45,768 bases of DNA from a virus (IMGVR_UViG_3300032770_000037:1-45768); one strand, 5' to 3'. Positions 1 to 8,428 are shown, numbered from the stretch's first letter. Made by a program: numbers and translations. The notes: a model not told the origin generated them from the letters alone.

Positions 1-135
1 TTCATGCGATACCTGCTTTCTGGCGCATATCGTCGCGCCATACGCGAGAACGCTTCATGCGCTCCCGATTCAACGCGCGTTACGCACCTTGAGGCCGTCA
101 AGTAGCGGATAGAATACACTTGACATGCGTTGAAG

Positions 136-182
136 CGGAAGCGCGCGCGTGATGCCAGTGATGACACCACGCGCGCGTTCCG
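136..182. repeat. Long GC hairpin, about 15 bp stem
   Basis: Arms CGGAA-g-CGCGCGCGTG (136-151) and CACGCGCGCG-TTCCG (168-182) pair along 15 bases with one bulged G; the loop is 16 nt. No T-run follows on either strand, so it is not a classical intrinsic terminator. A second hairpin follows at 196-224 (ACCGG-CGCGG with CCGCG-c-CCGGT, loop 8 nt). Such spaced stems suggest an RNA structure or a protein-binding cruciform. Confidence 0.6.
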
Positions 183-765
183 TGTTAGGTATCTTACCGG
201 CGCGGCGTCACAACCGCGCCCGGTGCCCAATATGAGGTTAGCTGTTGCTCAGAGCCTTTCCACTGGCCGCGCATCAATCCGTTGCCCGTGATGCTGACGG
301 CACGCGAGCGCGACTCACCGGGATCGAACCGGGTTTTGCCTTCGCGTCTATGCGCGTGGAGATAGTTTCTCTGCCGATTTTTGATAGGCGTGCGATTGCC
401 AGCAGTTCGCGCGTGCCTTTGGCGAGTTTGCTCTCACGAGCCTTTATCACCTGGATTTCCACGCGAAAGGGATTTCTGACAATGCGGGCGCGGGTAGTCA
501 CCCTTCGCGCCCTTTGGCTTGCCTTGCGCCGACGCCCTGAAACCGGGAACGCGGTTGTGTGCTCTCCGTGCTGCGCGTGGTGCTCCATGTCGATGCCTTG
601 CCTTGGCGCGTCCGTGTGAGATACTCCGAGACCGGACGCGACTAGATTGGGGCTGGCGACGACATTCACCGCACGCGACGCCGCGAGGTCGTGTGACTTG
701 CCTGCGCGAGCGTTGGACTTTACGCACGCCATTCCCGGCGCATACTGCGCCGCGCTAACACCATG

Positions 766-910
766 TCAATTACCAGCGCGCTTCCTGCGCTCACACCGCG
801 CGTCTTTCGCGCCGACTCTGCGCGCTCTGGCGATGCGGTAATTACCAAACGGTAATTAAACCCCGTCGCGCAAAGCGCGGCCAACAGCCAATTACCGCCC
901 GGTAATTAAC
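766..910. repeat. Cluster of GGTAATT/AATTACC motifs
   Basis: The heptamer AATTACC or its complement GGTAATT occurs at 768-774, 837-846 (a perfect 10-bp palindrome GGTAATTACC), 851-857, 890-896 and 901-907. Two GC hairpins lie between or beside copies (798-812 and 867-879). Clustered short inverted motifs in a non-coding stretch are typical of operators or initiator-binding iterons. Which protein binds, if any, cannot be told from the sequence. Confidence 0.4.
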
Positions 911-1034
911 CGTAAGGCAGACCGCTTGCGCGACCACTTGCACCAACGCGACGAATACACCGCTTGCGTTGGCCTTGTGGCCTATCTTCCGGCAATTCCC
1001 AAACTGGTGAATTGCCCACTATCTAAACTGATTC

Positions 1035-1079
1035 CCGGCCACTCCTCAGAATGGCCGGAGTATCAATTCAGAGAATTGA
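1035..1079 (-). terminator. Two hairpins after the leftward gene
   Basis: Directly beyond the stop of the leftward gene lie TCAATTC-AGA-GAATTGA (1063-1079) and CCGGCCA...TGGCCGG (1035-1041 with 1052-1058). A third inverted repeat, GGCAATTC...GAATTGCC, follows at 991-1016. Placement suits transcription termination or 3' end protection, but no T-run follows, so a classical intrinsic terminator is not shown. Confidence 0.3.
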
Positions 1080-1082
1080 GAC

Positions 1083-1706
1083 TTAGGACTTGGCAACGAC
1101 CGCAGCCACACGATTTACTGGCTGCACGGACTTGGGTTCGGCTTTGACCGCAACCGGCTTGTCCGCTGCTCGGACTTTCGCCCGAATGTCGGAGATGCTG
1201 ATCTCCTCGCGGACAAGCTGGTTGAGCAACTTGGCGGCACCACGCAACGCTTTGTCGCCAACATTGGCGCCGCGACCGCTTTCAGAATCCAAAGCGGTCA
1301 AGACCATGCGGTAGGATTGCAAGCCGATTGGCTGCACTTTCGCTCCCGCACCCTTCTTGTTCCGCTCAACGCCGAGCTGAGTTTCGCGGTAGTCAGCCGC
1401 AGCGACCGTCAATTCCTTGTTGGCTGTGCTTTCCGCATATCCCGCTTCGACCGCTTCGGCCAACAGCCGAGTGCGAACGATACTCACGCAACGTTCCGGT
1501 TCCAAGCCGGTGCTTTCCTCACAATCCGCGACCGCATCGGCGAAGATTGCGGCGATCTTGGTTTTCAAGCCCGCCATACCCTTGCACAGGCCAAGCCAAG
1601 CCTTGCGAATTGCTTCCGTTGGCAGCCATTGGACGCTTTCCGTCTTCGGTTGCTCCGATGCCTTGCCATTGCCATTGCCACTTGTCGTTGTGTTACTGGT
1701 ACTCAT
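1083..1706 (-). CDS. Hypothetical phage protein, 207 aa
   Basis: I do not recognise a family. The start has a good ribosome-binding site (GGAAAGGGAAGC directly before ATG). The N-terminus is a low-complexity Ser/Thr/Gly/Asn tail (residues 1-17), followed by a mostly helical, Ala/Glu/Lys-rich body and an Ala/Val/Lys-rich C-terminal tail with repeated VKAEPK/VAAVVAK-like stretches. There is no signal peptide or membrane segment. It is the only convincing gene left of the rightward operon and is transcribed away from it, a position often used by early regulators or DNA-binding proteins. That role is only a guess from position. Confidence 0.7.
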   Translation of the reverse strand: MSTSNTTTSGNGNGKASEQPKTESVQWLPTEAIRKAWLGLCKGMAGLKTKIAAIFADAVADCEESTGLEPERCVSIVRTRLLAEAVEAGYAESTANKELTVAAADYRETQLGVERNKKGAGAKVQPIGLQSYRMVLTALDSESGRGANVGDKALRGAAKLLNQLVREEISISDIRAKVRAADKPVAVKAEPKSVQPVNRVAAVVAKS

Positions 1707-2182
1707 GCTTCCCTTTCCGGCGACCTTGTCGCCTATTCTCCAGCGTCATGCTGGAAGAAAGTCTGACCAGTGGCGTGTCCTACATAATGTTAGGTGGCCT
1801 GCTACTCTCTGCAAGCCAAGCCAACACTGAATGTCACAGAGCATCTTACTACGCCAACACACTACCTAAAACCGTTTCTGGTTGCAAGTGCTTTTTGCAT
1901 CTTTTTTTGTAGCAGGCCATATGCCAAATACCGCTTTTCGTTACATGGCACGGCGATTGTATTCGCAAGTCTTATACCCTATGCACACGCTAGGCTATTC
2001 GGCTGTGTTCGCGTGTTACTTCCAAGACCAATCGTAACATGCTATCCCCCTGCCAGCAGTCCTCCCCCCCCTCAAAGGAATCTATTCGAGCCGCGATTTT
2101 GTCGTGAGGTTCGCCCGTGGCCGCTTTCTCGATTTATGGATTAGCAGCAATTTGGGATACCGTCTGAGAGAAAAGTTTCCTA
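1707..2182. other. Divergent intergenic region
   Basis: No gene seen. An 11-bp inverted repeat, TGGCCTGCTAC at 1795-1805 and its complement at 1909-1919, encloses about 100 nt. Just before the right arm, a weak stem TGCAA-gtgcttt-TTGCA is followed by TCTTTTTTT, which resembles a weak rightward intrinsic terminator at about 1883-1908. Repeated GCCAAGCC words occur near 1813. The region separates the leftward gene from the rightward operon and probably carries divergent promoters and an operator. Confidence 0.35.
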
Positions 2183-2209
2183 TTGACACGTAGGACGGTT
2201 TCCTATATT
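2183..2209 (+). promoter_or_regulatory. Likely sigma70-type promoter of the rightward operon
   Basis: A perfect -35 box TTGACA (2183-2188) is followed after 15 nt by TATATT (2204-2209). The spacing is two short of ideal. A direct repeat GTTTCCTAT overlaps both boxes (about 2176-2184 and 2199-2207), so a regulator could bind both. Transcription would start near 2216 and leave a leader of about 200 nt before the first gene at 2425. Confidence 0.45.
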
Positions 2210-2424
2210 CGAGCGAATCAACGTCGGATGCACCAAGGACTCATCGACGTTTTGATAGGAGATTCGGGACAGAATGCGATTTCGTGATGCAGATTCAAAC
2301 TTTTCAAAGGCCCAGGCCGGCGGCGAGATTTCACGATTCATTCCACGTCGGGTGAATTGTGACTGGTCTCGTCGCGACCAGGTTCCGGCTCGCCGCCGCC
2401 TTGGGATTTTGAGGAACAGTCGCG

Positions 2425-3198
2425 ATGCCTTGCTCAGCCGATGACTTCTGGGAGAAATGGGAATACCGCCGCTGGCTTTCAGACCAAGAGGTGGGTAGAG
2501 CGACATTAGCAGCCCGCGGATTATGGGCTGAAGCTCTTAACGTGATGATGGCAAACGACACCGATCGACTGACAGGAACAGTCGCTCAGTTGGCTCGGAT
2601 GTTGAGATGTTCGGAGGCAGAATGTGCTGCCGCGATCAAAGAGCTCAAAGAGACTGGTGTAGCGGACGTAACGGAACGTAACGCTCCTGGGGGGAACCTC
2701 TCAACGATTTTGTCACGCTTCCGAGAGAGGTTATATAAACAACGAGAAATAAACAGGTTACGACAGGATAGATTCAGAAAAAACAAGGCTGTAACGCACG
2801 TGTCCCACGAATGTCACTCTGCTTTGCTTTGTTCTTATGGTAAAACTACTACCGGAGAGCATGTCAGTAACCAAGAACCGGGGGTTAAGGAAGGTGCAGG
2901 AAACCATTCGGGGGATTCGGTAGAGAATCTAGCCCTGGCAGCCCATCGAGCGTTCCCTGATCCGCCAGTTCGAGCGAGCGCCTTGGTCTTGGCTAACGTT
3001 GACGACCTGCTTCGGGCCGGCCATACGCCTGAACGACTGCGACAGGTGTTCACCTGGGCGGGTCAACCGGGCGATTACAAACCGCAGAGCCCGGCGAGCC
3101 TCACTGATCCATCGCGGTTTCAGGGGTACTTGAAGAAAGCGCTCGGTCAAGGCAATGGAAAACGCAAGCTGCGGCATCACACCGGGGATTCAGCATGA
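2425..3198 (+). CDS. Replication initiator / helicase-loader-like protein
   Basis: This 257-aa protein opens the rightward operon. The start is fixed by an in-frame stop at 2410 and a GAGGAA site 8 nt before ATG. Residues 1-95 look like a winged-helix phage replication domain with a Trp-rich start (FWEKWEYRRWL) and an HTH-like stretch (LARMLRCSEAECAAAIKEL). A basic linker follows, with dense Lys/Arg around residues 100-120. The C-terminal part (about 175-257) resembles the end of phage replication proteins that bind DnaB. It overlaps the DnaB gene by ATGA, which supports a loader or initiator role. The family assignment is inferred from architecture and position. Confidence 0.55.
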   Translation: MPCSADDFWEKWEYRRWLSDQEVGRATLAARGLWAEALNVMMANDTDRLTGTVAQLARMLRCSEAECAAAIKELKETGVADVTERNAPGGNLSTILSRFRERLYKQREINRLRQDRFRKNKAVTHVSHECHSALLCSYGKTTTGEHVSNQEPGVKEGAGNHSGDSVENLALAAHRAFPDPPVRASALVLANVDDLLRAGHTPERLRQVFTWAGQPGDYKPQSPASLTDPSRFQGYLKKALGQGNGKRKLRHHTGDSA

Positions 3199-4586
3199 AA
3201 CGAAAAGAATCGAAACCGGCAATGATTGACCGAGTTTTGCCAAACAGCATCGAAGCGGAACGCGCCGTGCTGGGAGCGATGATTCTCGATCCGAAGGCTG
3301 CCGGGTCCGCTGTCTGCGAACAATTACGCGAGGAAGCCTTCTACTACGCTGCGCATCAGGTAATTTTTCGGGAAGCCAAATCGCTGATCGATTCCCTGCA
3401 AGCATTGGACCTGGTCACGTTAACGCAACGCATTTTCGACAAAGGCCAACTCGAAGAAATTGGCGGAGCCGCCGCGCTCACCGATTTGGTGATCCAGGTG
3501 CCAAGTACCGCGAACGTCGAACAGTACATAAAAATCGTCGAAGAGCGCCATCAACGCCGGCAATTCGTTTCGCTCGCGTATGCAATCAATGGCGCCGCGG
3601 TCGATCCGACTCGCACGATTGAAGAGATCCAACAGGAAATTTCATTGGCTCTCGGACAAATCGGTGTGGGCAAGACCCGAATCACGCCGATGAAAGAAGC
3701 CATCACCGGCGCGATGGAACAGATCGAGAAGGTGATCAGTAGCGAACGGCATATCACGGGGCTTTCCACTGGATTTCGATTGCTCGATGAACTTACCTTC
3801 GGCTTGAATCCACCCGACTTCTGGATTCTCGCGGGCCGGCCTGGTGACGGCAAAACGGCGCTGGCCTGCTCCATCGCGGCCAATATCGCCAATATCGAAA
3901 AGGTGGCCGTGGGCATCATTTCGCTTGAACAAAACAATATCGCTTTGGCGAAACGACTTCTGGCCAGTTGGTCATCAACCAACATGCGCAAACTGCGTTC
4001 GATCTCGCAAGTGGGGATGTCGTCGCTGATGACGGCCGCGGAGCAACTGATCAAACTGCCAATCTATTTCGATGACCGGCCGGCGCTCACGGCGGGAGAA
4101 ATCCGGTCCACAGCCCGCATGATGCACCGCCAATTCGGTTGCCGGTGTTTCATCTTGGATTATCTGCAACTCTCGCGAGCCGATGAGAAAAGTTTTTCGC
4201 GCAACGACGAGGTCGCCAAGATCAGCGCGATGATCAAGGCCACCGCGAAGGAACTTGATTCACCTTTTCTCGTACTCTCGCAGTTGAATCGCAAGGCGGG
4301 CGAATCCAGACCGAACCTGACTTCATTGCGGGACTCTGGCGCGATCGAGCAGGATGCGGATGTAGTCGTGTTCATCAATCGTGACCTCGAAGAACAGGAA
4401 TTGCCCGAAAGCTGGCGGGGAAAGTTCAGCGAGCGCGACCGCGAGCACCTCGTGCAGTTGGATATTGCCAAACAGCGCGAAGGTGAACGCGACGTCGCCG
4501 CGTTCCTTCGGTTCGACCAGGAATTCACCCGTTTCAGAATGGTCGAGTTTCGAGAACCAGATTTACCGTACAGCGATCCGCCATGA
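3195..4586 (+). CDS. dnaB: Replicative DNA helicase DnaB
   Basis: Hexameric ATP-driven 5'-3' helicase that unwinds the phage replication fork. The 463-aa length is normal for the family. The N-terminal domain begins with the typical PNSIEAERAVLGAMI (residues 16-30). The RecA-like domain has Walker A AGRPGDGKT (213-221), Walker B FILDYLQL (319-326), the SQLNR motif (362-366) and the LRDSGAIEQDADV motif (378-390) that contacts ssDNA and nucleotide. ATGA overlaps link it to the initiator-like gene before it and to the small zinc protein after it. No primase gene is visible nearby, so priming is probably done by the host enzyme. Confidence 0.95.
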   Translation: MKRKESKPAMIDRVLPNSIEAERAVLGAMILDPKAAGSAVCEQLREEAFYYAAHQVIFREAKSLIDSLQALDLVTLTQRIFDKGQLEEIGGAAALTDLVIQVPSTANVEQYIKIVEERHQRRQFVSLAYAINGAAVDPTRTIEEIQQEISLALGQIGVGKTRITPMKEAITGAMEQIEKVISSERHITGLSTGFRLLDELTFGLNPPDFWILAGRPGDGKTALACSIAANIANIEKVAVGIISLEQNNIALAKRLLASWSSTNMRKLRSISQVGMSSLMTAAEQLIKLPIYFDDRPALTAGEIRSTARMMHRQFGCRCFILDYLQLSRADEKSFSRNDEVAKISAMIKATAKELDSPFLVLSQLNRKAGESRPNLTSLRDSGAIEQDADVVVFINRDLEEQELPESWRGKFSERDREHLVQLDIAKQREGERDVAAFLRFDQEFTRFRMVEFREPDLPYSDPP

Positions 4587-4708
4587 AAACTCAGGTCTGC
4601 AAACGCTGCAATGCGGTCCAAATCAAACGGCCGAAAGTTCTGCCACGCAAACGCCGGCGCTGGCGATGCGCCTGCGGGATGGTACAACAGTTCGAACAGT
4701 TCCGATGA
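4583..4708 (+). CDS. Small zinc-ribbon protein, 41 aa
   Basis: A short frame that overlaps the helicase stop by ATGA and the next gene by ATGA, so it fits the coupled operon exactly. It carries CKRC (residues 6-9) and CAC (29-31) with a strongly basic stretch RKRRRWR between them. This is a minimal zinc ribbon with likely nucleic-acid contact. Position beside dnaB suggests a replication accessory or regulator; function is unknown. Confidence 0.6.
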   Translation: MKTQVCKRCNAVQIKRPKVLPRKRRRWRCACGMVQQFEQFR

Positions 4709-5127
4709 ACATTCTCTCGTTCACCATCGAACATGCCGAAGAAGAAGTGGAATACGAGGATGATCAGCCACGATTCCGGGCGCTCACATCAAAACTCAAA
4801 TGCTCATTCACAGTCAATAAATTGCCGGAGAACTTTCGCATCGGGACGATGATACTTCTGCCGGGCGGCGGCGTAGGCAAAGTGAGCGCGTATTTCTCGG
4901 GCTTGTTTCCAAGAGTCGAATGCTACGTCGTGAACGACCCGGATCCGATTATTTTGGTAAATCTCATCGCCTCTAAAGACGCATTCGTAGCGGAAGGCCC
5001 ACCGATGAACGTGACTATATTGCCGCGCGTTGATGACGCGATGCGAAAGGTCATTCGCAAAAGAACTGATCCATTCGCCGCTACGCCATTCGCCCGGATA
5101 CCAATCGAACAGAAGCTAGACCTTTGA
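4705..5127 (+). CDS. Hypothetical protein between helicase and terminase
   Basis: A 140-aa acidic protein of unknown family. I chose the ATG at 4705 because it forms ATGA with the previous stop; the same frame is open further upstream but that part lies inside the zinc-ribbon gene and dnaB. The N-terminal third is acidic (EEEVEYEDD) and the middle is beta-like with a Gly-rich turn (LLPGGGVGKVSAYF). There is no signal or membrane segment. The end overlaps the terminase small subunit by TTGA. Confidence 0.7.
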   Translation: MNILSFTIEHAEEEVEYEDDQPRFRALTSKLKCSFTVNKLPENFRIGTMILLPGGGVGKVSAYFSGLFPRVECYVVNDPDPIILVNLIASKDAFVAEGPPMNVTILPRVDDAMRKVIRKRTDPFAATPFARIPIEQKLDL

Positions 5128-5699
5128 AAAAACGTTTCACATTGCTCAGCAAACGCGCCTTCGCCAAAAGCCAGAAGGCGAGTCTTCAGACCGTCCAGAA
5201 CTGGGAACGGGCCGGTATGCCAGTTGAATCCAACAACAAGGTCGATCCGCTGAAGGCGTTGCGCTGGCTCACCGAGCGCGTTCAAAAGAAATCCAAGCGG
5301 GCCGATCTCGCCGAAGAAAAGACCCGGGCCGATGTTGCGCGGATCAATGCGATCCGGGTCAAGGCCGAAGTCGAGACCGCAACGCTTCGGGGCGAACTTC
5401 ATAGTACAGCCGAATGCCAGGCGAGCGTTGGCCAGCTTCTCGCATTGCTCTGGATTGAGATTACCGCGTTCCCGTCCCGGGGACAATCAGCGCATCCCGA
5501 AACGCCCGGGTTGGAGAAGACGTTGATAGACATCGTGAACGAAACAGCCAAACGCTTGAGCGACTTCGCAAACAGCAAGCATATCAATCTGCTTGATGAA
5601 GCAGTGAAATTAGTGCACAAGGCTACGCAGAATGAATGTTCACGTTCCTCTGCTCGATTGCCACGCAGAGCTCTTGAGCAGAGTCGTTCATCCGATTGA
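5124..5699 (+). CDS. Terminase small subunit (Nu1-like)
   Basis: The small terminase subunit recognises the packaging site on phage DNA and recruits the large subunit. The 191-aa protein starts at TTG, overlapping the previous stop (TTGA). Residues 5-50 form a winged-helix/MerR-like DNA-binding unit of the lambda Nu1 type (SKRAFAKSQKASLQTVQNW...GMPV). A long charged coiled-coil follows (about 60-95), then a helical C-terminal part. It sits directly before the GpA-type large subunit, as in lambda-like phages, and overlaps it by 68 bases. The call rests on position plus domain order. Confidence 0.75.
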   Translation: MKKRFTLLSKRAFAKSQKASLQTVQNWERAGMPVESNNKVDPLKALRWLTERVQKKSKRADLAEEKTRADVARINAIRVKAEVETATLRGELHSTAECQASVGQLLALLWIEITAFPSRGQSAHPETPGLEKTLIDIVNETAKRLSDFANSKHINLLDEAVKLVHKATQNECSRSSARLPRRALEQSRSSD

Positions 5700-7428
5700 T
5701 TCGCGCCCGATCTGGGCGATCGCCGATGGCCGGTACGGACTCGACCGCACGAGACCGCCGGGCGAGAAATGGCATGTCGTTTCCTGCACCTGGTCAAAAA
5801 AGATTCTGGAAGCCTGGCAGAATCGCAATATCCGTGAGCTCGTTCTCAAGGCCGGTTCCCAAACATGGAAAACGACGATCATGCAGATGGCGCTTGCATG
5901 GACGATGCGGTTCTGGCCGGTCCCGGCGATGTGGCTCACGGCTGACGATGATCTCGCGAAGAAAGCCTCATACCGCATCGCATCCGTATTCGACCGATGT
6001 CCGGATATGCAAGGCATTCGACTACCGGGACGGAGAAACAACAAAATCTATCGCATCAATACGCTCCTTTCCTATCTCGATATTTCGGGCGCGGAATCCA
6101 GTACGACGCTTGAACAGGAGCCGTATCAGGTCATCATGGGCGACGAACCGCGCAAATGGCCAAAGGGCTCTCTCCAAAAAGTCAAGATGCGCCAGCGCAG
6201 TTATCTGGATTCCAAGCGGGCATATTTTTCTACACCTGATCTTTGGGGTGACGAGTTCGACGAGGAATTTTTGCTCGGCAATCAATTTGAATTTTTGTTT
6301 CCCTGTCAAGGCTGCGGCTCGATGATCCCGATTGTCTGGTCATCGCAGTACTCGCAGTTGCCCGAGCCATGGAACGCGAAATCGCAGACCGTGTTTCCCG
6401 CTGGCACTCGCGAGATCTGGTTGGAATGCACTTGCAATCACCGGCATTTCGATACGCCCGCAACGCGGCGCTGGATACTGGATCACGGCGATTGGATGGC
6501 AATGAATACGAGCGCCAACCCGGAGGAATTCAATCCCGCCATCGCTTCGTTCCACTGGCCGGCAATGCTCAATCCGAAAGTTGTTTGGACGGAGGTAGCG
6601 GAAATTTTCCGTAAGGCCGTCATGCTTCACCGCGAGCACGGTCTCAATGAAGATCTCAAAGTGTTCGTCAACGAAAGCCTCGGTGAAAGCTGGCGGGAGG
6701 GTCAGCAATACGATCGCGCGAAAACGTTGCACGGTTCCTATTCGCTCGAAAAGGCCCGCGCAGATAATTGGGATTTTGTCTTTCTCTGGATCGATGTTCA
6801 GGAACATTACTTCTGGCACGTTGCTCGCGGTTGGAAGCAGGATGGTTCGAGCCGGTTGTTGTCATGGGGAAAACTGCTTACCTGGGGCGACATCATCGAC
6901 AAGGCCGAGGAACTGAAAATCAATCGGCCGAGTTATGTCTTTCTTGATTCACGATTCAATCGCGAGGAAGTGCTCGACCAATGCGCCAACCATGGCTGGA
7001 CCGCGATGCGTGGCGAAAAGCAAATGCGATTCCGTCATGAGGATGGCGCGCACCGGCTTTATTCGGTTCCGTTGCGATTGGATCGCGGCTACGATCCGGA
7101 AAAGAAACGACGCCGGTTCGCCGTCGAAGTTCTATATGCAACATGGGCCGCGGAAGAAATCTTGCAGCATTATCTCGAAGGGAAGGGTCAAGCATTCGAA
7201 GTCCCGAAGGACATGGACGAACTCTACCAACTTCAGATGCAGGCCCGGCTTCGTGTGCCTGACCGCAACAAAAAAACCGGCATTGACACTTGGATTTGGA
7301 AAGATGTTGGTTACCGGGACAAGGGGCCGCACTCGCGCGATTGTGAAAAAGGCCAGATCATCGCCGCCAGTACTGCCGGACTAATTTCGGTGGCGCTGAT
7401 CGAAAGTCTAACTGGTGAGAAATCATGA
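5632..7428 (+). CDS. Terminase large subunit, GpA family
   Basis: ATP-driven packaging motor and nuclease that cuts concatemers and pumps DNA into proheads. It has 598 aa, near the usual GpA size. A Walker A-like loop GSQTWKT lies at 75-81, and the Walker B region VIMGDEPRKWP (168-177) is typical of GpA proteins. Two Cys pairs (CQGC at 225-228 and CTC near 270) may form the zinc-like site seen in this family. The C-terminal nuclease half carries FLWIDVQ and FLDSRFN, candidate acidic catalytic sites. It overlaps TerS upstream and the HTH gene downstream (ATGA). An alternative later start cannot be excluded. Confidence 0.93.
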   Translation: MNVHVPLLDCHAELLSRVVHPIDSRPIWAIADGRYGLDRTRPPGEKWHVVSCTWSKKILEAWQNRNIRELVLKAGSQTWKTTIMQMALAWTMRFWPVPAMWLTADDDLAKKASYRIASVFDRCPDMQGIRLPGRRNNKIYRINTLLSYLDISGAESSTTLEQEPYQVIMGDEPRKWPKGSLQKVKMRQRSYLDSKRAYFSTPDLWGDEFDEEFLLGNQFEFLFPCQGCGSMIPIVWSSQYSQLPEPWNAKSQTVFPAGTREIWLECTCNHRHFDTPATRRWILDHGDWMAMNTSANPEEFNPAIASFHWPAMLNPKVVWTEVAEIFRKAVMLHREHGLNEDLKVFVNESLGESWREGQQYDRAKTLHGSYSLEKARADNWDFVFLWIDVQEHYFWHVARGWKQDGSSRLLSWGKLLTWGDIIDKAEELKINRPSYVFLDSRFNREEVLDQCANHGWTAMRGEKQMRFRHEDGAHRLYSVPLRLDRGYDPEKKRRRFAVEVLYATWAAEEILQHYLEGKGQAFEVPKDMDELYQLQMQARLRVPDRNKKTGIDTWIWKDVGYRDKGPHSRDCEKGQIIAASTAGLISVALIESLTGEKS

Positions 7429-7889
7429 GCGTCAACGATGCCATTGGCCGCGACCCATCGCTTTACAAAGAAGCATCCGAGGACTTCAACTATTCCGCGC
7501 TCGATTCACTATCAGACACGGTGAAAGAATTACTGGCTGAAGGCGGAGTTCCCGCCGTCGTCAAGTTCATCGAGACACGCGAACATGAAGAAATCTCAAC
7601 CATTGGATTGCGGCAGCTTTTCGTTTTATTTTTTGATCCGCGCTCCGTCAATCCCAAGCATTGGGGACTCGCTCGGGCTCTGAACATTGACAGCGTGCGC
7701 TTCCTGACAGATGAACAAATCGGGGACCATTGCGGCGTAACCAAGGCAGCCATATCCAAGGAGGCCCGACAGTGGATAAGACTTCTCGGCATCCCGCCAA
7801 ACGCCACGATGAAAAGCGAAGGCGCCTGCGAAAAGTATCGCAGTCTTCGCTTGAGCGCATCGACCCGCGAGAAAATGTCCGCGCGATAA
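7425..7889 (+). CDS. HTH protein after terminase
   Basis: A 154-aa protein with a clear helix-turn-helix near residues 88-112 (LTDEQIGDHCGVTKAAISKE), so it probably binds DNA. The N-terminal half is acidic and helical. It starts in an ATGA overlap with the large terminase, and its C-terminus overlaps the next gene by over 100 bases. It may be a late regulator, or an extra DNA-recognition factor in packaging or replication; the family is not recognised. Confidence 0.75.
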   Translation: MSVNDAIGRDPSLYKEASEDFNYSALDSLSDTVKELLAEGGVPAVVKFIETREHEEISTIGLRQLFVLFFDPRSVNPKHWGLARALNIDSVRFLTDEQIGDHCGVTKAAISKEARQWIRLLGIPPNATMKSEGACEKYRSLRLSASTREKMSAR

Positions 7890-8428
7890 ATCACCTGCAT
7901 GGCCAATGCGCTGCGGCGATCCGTTCCGGGATGGAACGTTTCCTTGAAGCCAGAAAGTATGCCGAAGAAGTCGGCGAACGTCTCCTGATCGAAAAACAGA
8001 AAGTGCCGAATGGAGAATGGCAATTCTGGCTGCAAATCAACTGTCCCGACATCCCGTTGCGCACGAGCCAATGGTACATCTCATTAATTTCGCGCAAGTC
8101 GTTGCAAATGAACGAAGCGATGCGCAACGTTGCGCATCCGCCCCCTGATTTGCAAGCACTTAGGAAGTTGCTGCTGATCGGCGAAGTTCTTCGTCCGCCG
8201 ATTCCCAATTCGGAACCAGCGCATTCCACGGGAGCGACGGAAATTTCCCGGCAAATGGTGCAGATCGAAATGCTCGGTCTATACGGGAAACGATGGATCA
8301 GTTCGGTGTTTCAGGCTCACAAAACCGAAGCGGATGCCGGTCAACTCGAGTACTGGCTCACTTATCTGCGACCGTTGCATGAAGCCTACATTGAGATCGG
8401 GCAGCTTTTGACAAGTCTCACTGCATGA
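7772..8428 (+). CDS. DUF3102-like protein, 218 aa
   Basis: I chose GTG at 7772 because AAGGAGG ends 7 nt before it; the frame is open a little further upstream without such a site. Residues from about 45 to 110 match the pattern I know from DUF3102 phage proteins: a helix ending in AEEVGERLL, then GEWQFWLQ, then RTSQWYISL. A His/Pro-rich linker and a helical C-terminal part follow. Function of the family is unknown; a DNA-binding or anti-restriction-like role has been guessed from context only. It overlaps the HTH gene upstream, and one base separates it from the next gene. Confidence 0.65.
   Translation: MDKTSRHPAKRHDEKRRRLRKVSQSSLERIDPRENVRAINHLHGQCAAAIRSGMERFLEARKYAEEVGERLLIEKQKVPNGEWQFWLQINCPDIPLRTSQWYISLISRKSLQMNEAMRNVAHPPPDLQALRKLLLIGEVLRPPIPNSEPAHSTGATEISRQMVQIEMLGLYGKRWISSVFQAHKTEADAGQLEYWLTYLRPLHEAYIEIGQLLTSLTA

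Larger units (their letters stand above)
1..1082. other. Gene-poor GC-rich structured left end
   Basis: I see no gene here that I would defend: the open frames overlap on both strands, lack ribosome-binding sites and match no family I know. The stretch is rich in CGCG/GCGC words. It holds many perfect or near-perfect hairpins: 136-182, 196-224, 736-752, 798-812, 867-879, 991-1016, 1035-1058 and 1063-1079. It also has repeated AATTACC motifs. It could be a long structured RNA, a replication or packaging region, or a degraded segment. It lies outside the rightward operon, and downstream of the leftward gene at 1083-1706. Confidence 0.35.

Noticed and set aside
300-350. A leftward tRNA T-arm-like sequence (GGTTCGATCC) near 318-330.
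   Set aside because: No matching acceptor stem, D-arm or anticodon arm could be placed upstream, and one T-stem pair is missing.
274-732. A 152-aa leftward frame in the GC-rich left end.
   Set aside because: No ribosome-binding site, strong overlap with equally open frames on both strands, and biased Ala/Arg/Ser composition typical of GC-rich non-coding DNA. A short tail peptide after it (194-274) is equally unsupported.
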